Shown one piece after another: positions 6,535 to 9,373 of a DNA stretch of 9,373 nucleotides; within the stretch, counting starts at the first letter, position 1; every line of letters starts with the position of its first letter. The notes below the pieces were generated by a model, which did no database searches, was not told the DNA's origin, and saw nothing but the letters and a program-made list of their open reading frames with translations. A program made the position numbers and the translations under genes. Source of the stretch: DATKMG01 sp035541995 (GTDB lineage Bacteria > Acidobacteriota > Terriglobia > Versatilivoradales > Versatilivoraceae); the NCBI GenBank assembly GCA_035541995.1, contig DATKMG010000139.1, positions 1-9,373 of the forward strand, written 5' to 3'.

Positions 6535-7338
6535 TCAGTAGATGGCCACGCCTGCGTACCCTACTACCTGGGCCTTGTCGCCACTGACGTCTCCCGAGGT
6601 GGCATACTTGATCAACTCGGCTTTCCGCTCGACCGCATACTGAGTCCCGAACAACATAACGATGGTTGGCCCATAGCCACACATGCTCACCGATTCCAAC
6701 TTCACGACCTCATAGAGGCCTTTCGGGTCGAGAGCTAGGATTCTGTCGATGGCTTTTTTGTCTTTGGTCCGGGTAACCTGGTCGGACTCGTAATGGTTCA
6801 TGTCGCTGCTGGCAATGATTAGGACTTCCTCACCAAAATCTTGCAGAGTCTCAGCCACCGCCATGCCCAGACGCTCCAACAGCGGAAAACCTCCGGCCCC
6901 GATGGTTACGGGCACAAACTGGATGTCGTTCCTCAAATAGTATAGAAAGGGAAGCTGAACCTCTAGCGAGTGTTCCAGTTTGTGTGCATCTGCGTTTTCT
7001 GTGAGCAAATGACAACGGTGCATTAGCTCAAGGGCAAGGTCTGAGTCGACCTTGATTTTGCCCAAGGGAATTTCCCATTCTCCCGAAGACATGATGGAGA
7101 GAGCATCTCCCCTGCCGGTATGGTTAGGGCAAAGGATAATCGTGTGACGGGGGAGGGAAATGCTGGCGTAGACTGCTCCAGCCACATGGCCCGAGTACAT
7201 ATAACCGGCATGAGGAACCAAAATACCCAGGGCCTTCCTCTGCGAACAGGGGGGACCTAAATACTCGGCAATCTCCGATTCTAAGCTAGCTGCTTGGGCA
7301 GGATAGAAGCGGCCGGCTACTGCTGCCTTCCTCAACAT
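6535..7338 (-). CDS. amrB: MEMO1/AmmB-family protein (AmmeMemoRadiSam system protein B)
   Basis: Member of the MEMO family, whose fold resembles extradiol dioxygenases and LigB-type enzymes. In bacteria and archaea it often occurs with an AMMECR1 protein and a radical-SAM protein (the AmmeMemoRadiSam set), whose reaction is not established. It has 267 residues, full length. Visible motifs: RKAAVAGRFYP (3-13), LVPHAGYMYSG with H43, LCPNHTG with H73, EHSLEVQLPFL (122-132), ASSDMNHY (176-183) and SMCGYGPT with C210. H43, H73 and C210 correspond to the His-His-Cys metal ligands known in human MEMO1. The start ATG (7338-7336) has AGGTGAG about four bases upstream, overlapping the TAG stop of the VWFA gene 8 bases before, so translation is probably coupled. 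AMMECR1 and radical-SAM partners are not in this window. Confidence 0.93.
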   Translation of the reverse strand: MLRKAAVAGRFYPAQAASLESEIAEYLGPPCSQRKALGILVPHAGYMYSGHVAGAVYASISLPRHTIILCPNHTGRGDALSIMSSGEWEIPLGKIKVDSDLALELMHRCHLLTENADAHKLEHSLEVQLPFLYYLRNDIQFVPVTIGAGGFPLLERLGMAVAETLQDFGEEVLIIASSDMNHYESDQVTRTKDKKAIDRILALDPKGLYEVVKLESVSMCGYGPTIVMLFGTQYAVERKAELIKYATSGDVSGDKAQVVGYAGVAIY

Positions 7339-7346
7339 GGACTCAC

Positions 7347-8486
7347 CTATGTTGATCCCTTAGCTGCGGTATAGCCTTCCTTGGTTCGCACGCTGATGTT
7401 CTTAACCGGGATTCCATTCTCGTCGACAACGTCCACCTTGATTTTGCGGAACTTCCCGTCCTTGGTGGCATTGGTGGGGGCATAAGCCATGCTGTACTGG
7501 TTTCTCAATTCAATGCCGACCTGTTGGAGGATACTGGGATATTCTCCGATGAATCTTGGAAACCAGGCCTTCCCTCCTGTGAGTCGGGAAAAGGTATTGA
7601 GTTCGTTATCAGCTTGGAGAAAATCGAGGCGTGCAATTGGACCCATCATGCCATGGGAGTCGAAATACTCCCGGGCATATTGACCCATCCCAATACAATA
7701 GATGACCGCATTGGTAGTTCGTATCCTCTTTAGCATGGTATCGAAAGTTATCTTGCTGAACGTATCAAGACCCGTGCTCAGCAGGAGAACCGCTTTCTTG
7801 CCATCGACCTCATCCAATCGATCCAGCGTATCTTTCAACGCATCAAACATATTGCTCTCACTGAAGGAAGGGATCCTCATTCGTCCCAAGGCCGCGTACA
7901 AATCCCGTTTGTCCTGGGTAAAATCAGCCAGTATCTCAGGACGAAGGTCGTAGGCGATCACTGCGGCCCAATCGCTGGGTCTCAACATATCGATGAACTG
8001 GGCCGCTGGCATGACCACGTCGTCATAGAAGTAACCGAAAGTCCGGCTAAATTCGATCAACAACACGATCGTCAGTGGAGCCTGAGTCGGGGCAAAGTTG
8101 CTGATCTTCTGTTCCACCTTATCTTCGTAGACCTTGAAATTGCGTTGGCTGAGATTCGGGATGAAGTTACCTTTCTTGTCGGTGACTACGACATCCAGGT
8201 TGATTACTTCCACTTCGACCGCCAGAGTATAGTTGTCCTCCGGCTTGTCACCCGCTGGTTTCTTCGGAGTAATGCGTTTCTTCTTGACTGGCGGGCCTTT
8301 CTTGGGGCCAACCAGTGTGTCGGTGTCTTCCTGCTTCGGCCCGGTTTGGTCGATTTCAGATGGTTTTTCCTTGGATTGGTCCTGCTGCGCGACAACAGGG
8401 TAAACGATGTGTCGGGATTCCAGCAAAGTCCCTAGGGTCAGAAGCATGCTGAGGAATAGCCGCAAGAAGCAAGCCAGGCTCTTCAT
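7347..8486 (-). CDS. Secreted VWFA-related protein, Acidobacteria type
   Basis: A 379-residue exported protein with a von Willebrand A fold, fitting the family known as 'VWFA-related domain, Acidobacterial'. Residues 1-33 form a signal peptide (MKSLACFLRLF then Leu-rich, cleavage likely at VVA-QQ). Residues 34-85 are a Lys/Pro/Glu-rich linker. A beta segment follows (VEVINLDVVVTDKKGNFI, 92-109; NFKVYEDKVEQKISNF, 116-131). The A domain runs from about 137 to 325, with LLIEFSRTF (142-150), LRPSDWAAVIAYD (168-180), SNMFDALKDTLDRL (211-224) and KAVLLLSTGLDT (231-242). The C-terminal part, YSMAYAPTNATKDGKFRKIKV (331-351), is the usual family ending. The metal-site motif reads E-x-S-x-T instead of D-x-S-x-S, and the later Asp positions are also altered. 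The start ATG has GGAG seven bases upstream. It precedes the MEMO-family gene by 8 bases. Confidence 0.92.
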   Translation of the reverse strand: MKSLACFLRLFLSMLLTLGTLLESRHIVYPVVAQQDQSKEKPSEIDQTGPKQEDTDTLVGPKKGPPVKKKRITPKKPAGDKPEDNYTLAVEVEVINLDVVVTDKKGNFIPNLSQRNFKVYEDKVEQKISNFAPTQAPLTIVLLIEFSRTFGYFYDDVVMPAAQFIDMLRPSDWAAVIAYDLRPEILADFTQDKRDLYAALGRMRIPSFSESNMFDALKDTLDRLDEVDGKKAVLLLSTGLDTFSKITFDTMLKRIRTTNAVIYCIGMGQYAREYFDSHGMMGPIARLDFLQADNELNTFSRLTGGKAWFPRFIGEYPSILQQVGIELRNQYSMAYAPTNATKDGKFRKIKVDVVDENGIPVKNISVRTKEGYTAAKGST

Positions 8487-8547
8487 ATATTGCTCCAGTC
8501 AAAAACTCCTGGGAAACTCCTTTTCAATACTAAGGGGAAGATTGCTT

Positions 8548-8565
8548 TTCGTCAAGTGTGACGAA
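8548..8565 (-). terminator. Perfect 7-bp hairpin after the sigma factor stop codon
   Basis: TTCGTCA-agtg-TGACGAA (plus-strand reading) forms a perfect 7-bp stem with a 4-base loop directly after the sigma factor TAG stop (8568-8566), in the 79-base gap before the VWFA gene. Read on the minus strand, the stem is followed by AAAAGCAATC and not a T-run, so it is not a textbook intrinsic terminator. It could be a weak or factor-assisted terminator, an mRNA 3'-end stabiliser, or an operator-like palindrome for the VWFA-MEMO pair. Confidence 0.4.
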
Positions 8566-9373
8566 CTAGCTGGATTTCGCCAACCGGACGTCTATTTCCC
8601 CAAACCCCTTGAGGGCTTCCCTCATGTAGGATTTGATCTTGGCGATTAGTTTCTTTTCGGTGACTCGGATGGCCTCTCGCGTGACTCCATACTTGTTTGC
8701 AATGGCTTGAAGGGTAGCCGGCTCTTCCGATAGAAGCCGGTCCTGGAGAATCATCTGCTCTTTTTCGGTCAATGTTGAAGAGAATTCTCGGAATCTTTGC
8801 TCTATAAACTCTTTGAACTCCCCGGCTGCCAGCTTCTCATCAATCAGCTCTTCCGTAGATGCGAGAGTGTCCAGCAAACTAAGGTCGGAATCCTCGGAAA
8901 TCCGCTGATCCAGAGGAATATCGTGACTTTGCATGCCCTTTTCGACAGCCACAACGTCATCTTCACTGACCTCCAATGCCTCCGCAATCAATCGAGGAGT
9001 GGCCACAATGCCTCGGGATTCTAACCGTTGCTTCTCTTTGCGGAGATTCATCAGGATCTTCCGGCGGTCATTGGTGGTCCCGATTTTGACGATCCGGAAA
9101 TTGTCCAGAATGAACTTGATAATGTAGGCCTTAATCCACCAACTGGCATAGGTAGGGAGCCGAGTCCCACGCTCAGGGTCGAACTTCTTGACTGCCTGAA
9201 GCAATCCGACATTCCCCTCCTGGATCAAGTCCATGAGATTGGAGTAGATTCGGTTGTAGAGGAAGGCGATCCGGACAACCAGCTTGAGATTGGATGTGAC
9301 CAATCGGCGGGCCGCATTGAGGTCATTTTTCTCCTGGTAGAGTCTGGCCAGCTGTTGTTCTTCTTCCGGCTTA
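8566..9373 (-). CDS. rpoH: Sigma-70 family factor, sigma-32/RpoH-like (N-terminus cut by window edge)
   Basis: Alternative sigma factor; RpoH proteins direct RNA polymerase to heat-shock promoters. The 268 visible residues reach the right window edge and open with KPEEEQQLARLYQEKNDLNA, which continues into ARRLVTSNLKLVVRIAF (region 1.2-2.1). The true start is therefore beyond base 9373, and a TTG at 9303 should not be taken as the start. Region 2 has LMDLIQEGNVGLLQAVKKFDP and RLPTYASWWIKAYIIKFI; next comes VKIGTTNDRRKILMNLRKEK, which occupies the place of the RpoH box. Region 4 has LTEKEQMILQDRLL and a helix-turn-helix LQAIANKYGVTREAIRVTEKKL, where RVTE replaces the common RQIE. The absence of the long non-conserved region of RpoD and the RpoH-box-like stretch favour RpoH. 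Confident as a sigma factor, fairly confident as RpoH type. Confidence 0.87.
   Translation of the reverse strand, partial: KPEEEQQLARLYQEKNDLNAARRLVTSNLKLVVRIAFLYNRIYSNLMDLIQEGNVGLLQAVKKFDPERGTRLPTYASWWIKAYIIKFILDNFRIVKIGTTNDRRKILMNLRKEKQRLESRGIVATPRLIAEALEVSEDDVVAVEKGMQSHDIPLDQRISEDSDLSLLDTLASTEELIDEKLAAGEFKEFIEQRFREFSSTLTEKEQMILQDRLLSEEPATLQAIANKYGVTREAIRVTEKKLIAKIKSYMREALKGFGEIDVRLAKSS

Noticed and set aside
8566..9303. Sigma factor as a complete 245-residue gene starting at TTG 9303
   Set aside because: The conserved reading frame continues upstream in region 1.2-2.1 to the window edge, so the gene is cut by the window and the TTG is an internal Leu codon.

Overview
This window looks like a chromosomal segment of an Acidobacteriota bacterium. 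Three observations point that way. One gene is a secreted von Willebrand A protein of the Acidobacteria-typical 'VWFA-related' type. Another is a FecR protein with a tryptophan-rich domain resembling those common in this phylum. The quinone genes also look like the menaquinone (MqnP) kind. The phylum is an inference from protein content; nothing here is a taxonomic marker. The window has nine protein genes (two cut by the window edges), tightly packed, with no tRNA, rRNA, CRISPR array, transposase or phage gene that I can see.

Left part (1-1266, minus strand): a two-gene quinone operon reading leftward. A flavin prenyltransferase gene (ubiX-like, GTG start) is followed by a UbiA-family prenyltransferase that runs off the left edge. 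Together they would support prenylation and decarboxylation of a menaquinone-type head group.

Centre-left (1388-4184, plus strand): larB (nickel-pincer cofactor synthesis), yebC (TACO1-family translation/regulatory factor), ruvC (Holliday junction resolvase) and an unrecognised exported protein lie in one direction with gaps of 41, 28 and 13 bases. They are probably co-transcribed. The usual yebC-ruvC pairing is kept, but ruvA/ruvB do not follow; the exported protein takes that place. The 121 bases between ubiX and larB must hold divergent promoters.

The only gap longer than 300 bases (4185-4513) holds a pair of inverted, REP-like palindromes flanking a GC-rich hairpin, then a plausible sigma-70 promoter for the next gene.

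Centre-right (4514-6505, plus strand): a 663-residue exported FecR-domain protein with a very tryptophan-rich middle containing an internal duplication, and a long Ser-rich tail. It converges with the leftward right-hand genes.

Right part (6535-9373, minus strand): a sigma-32/RpoH-like sigma factor (cut by the right edge), then a secreted VWFA-related protein, then a MEMO/AmmB-family protein. The last two are 8 bases apart, with the Shine-Dalgarno of the second overlapping the stop of the first. A perfect 7-bp hairpin follows the sigma factor stop codon.

Most of the window is ordinary housekeeping sequence. The parts most worth a second look are the REP-like element, the tandem-duplicated Trp-rich domain, the unknown exported protein behind ruvC, and the VWFA protein with a non-canonical metal site that is coupled to a MEMO-family gene.
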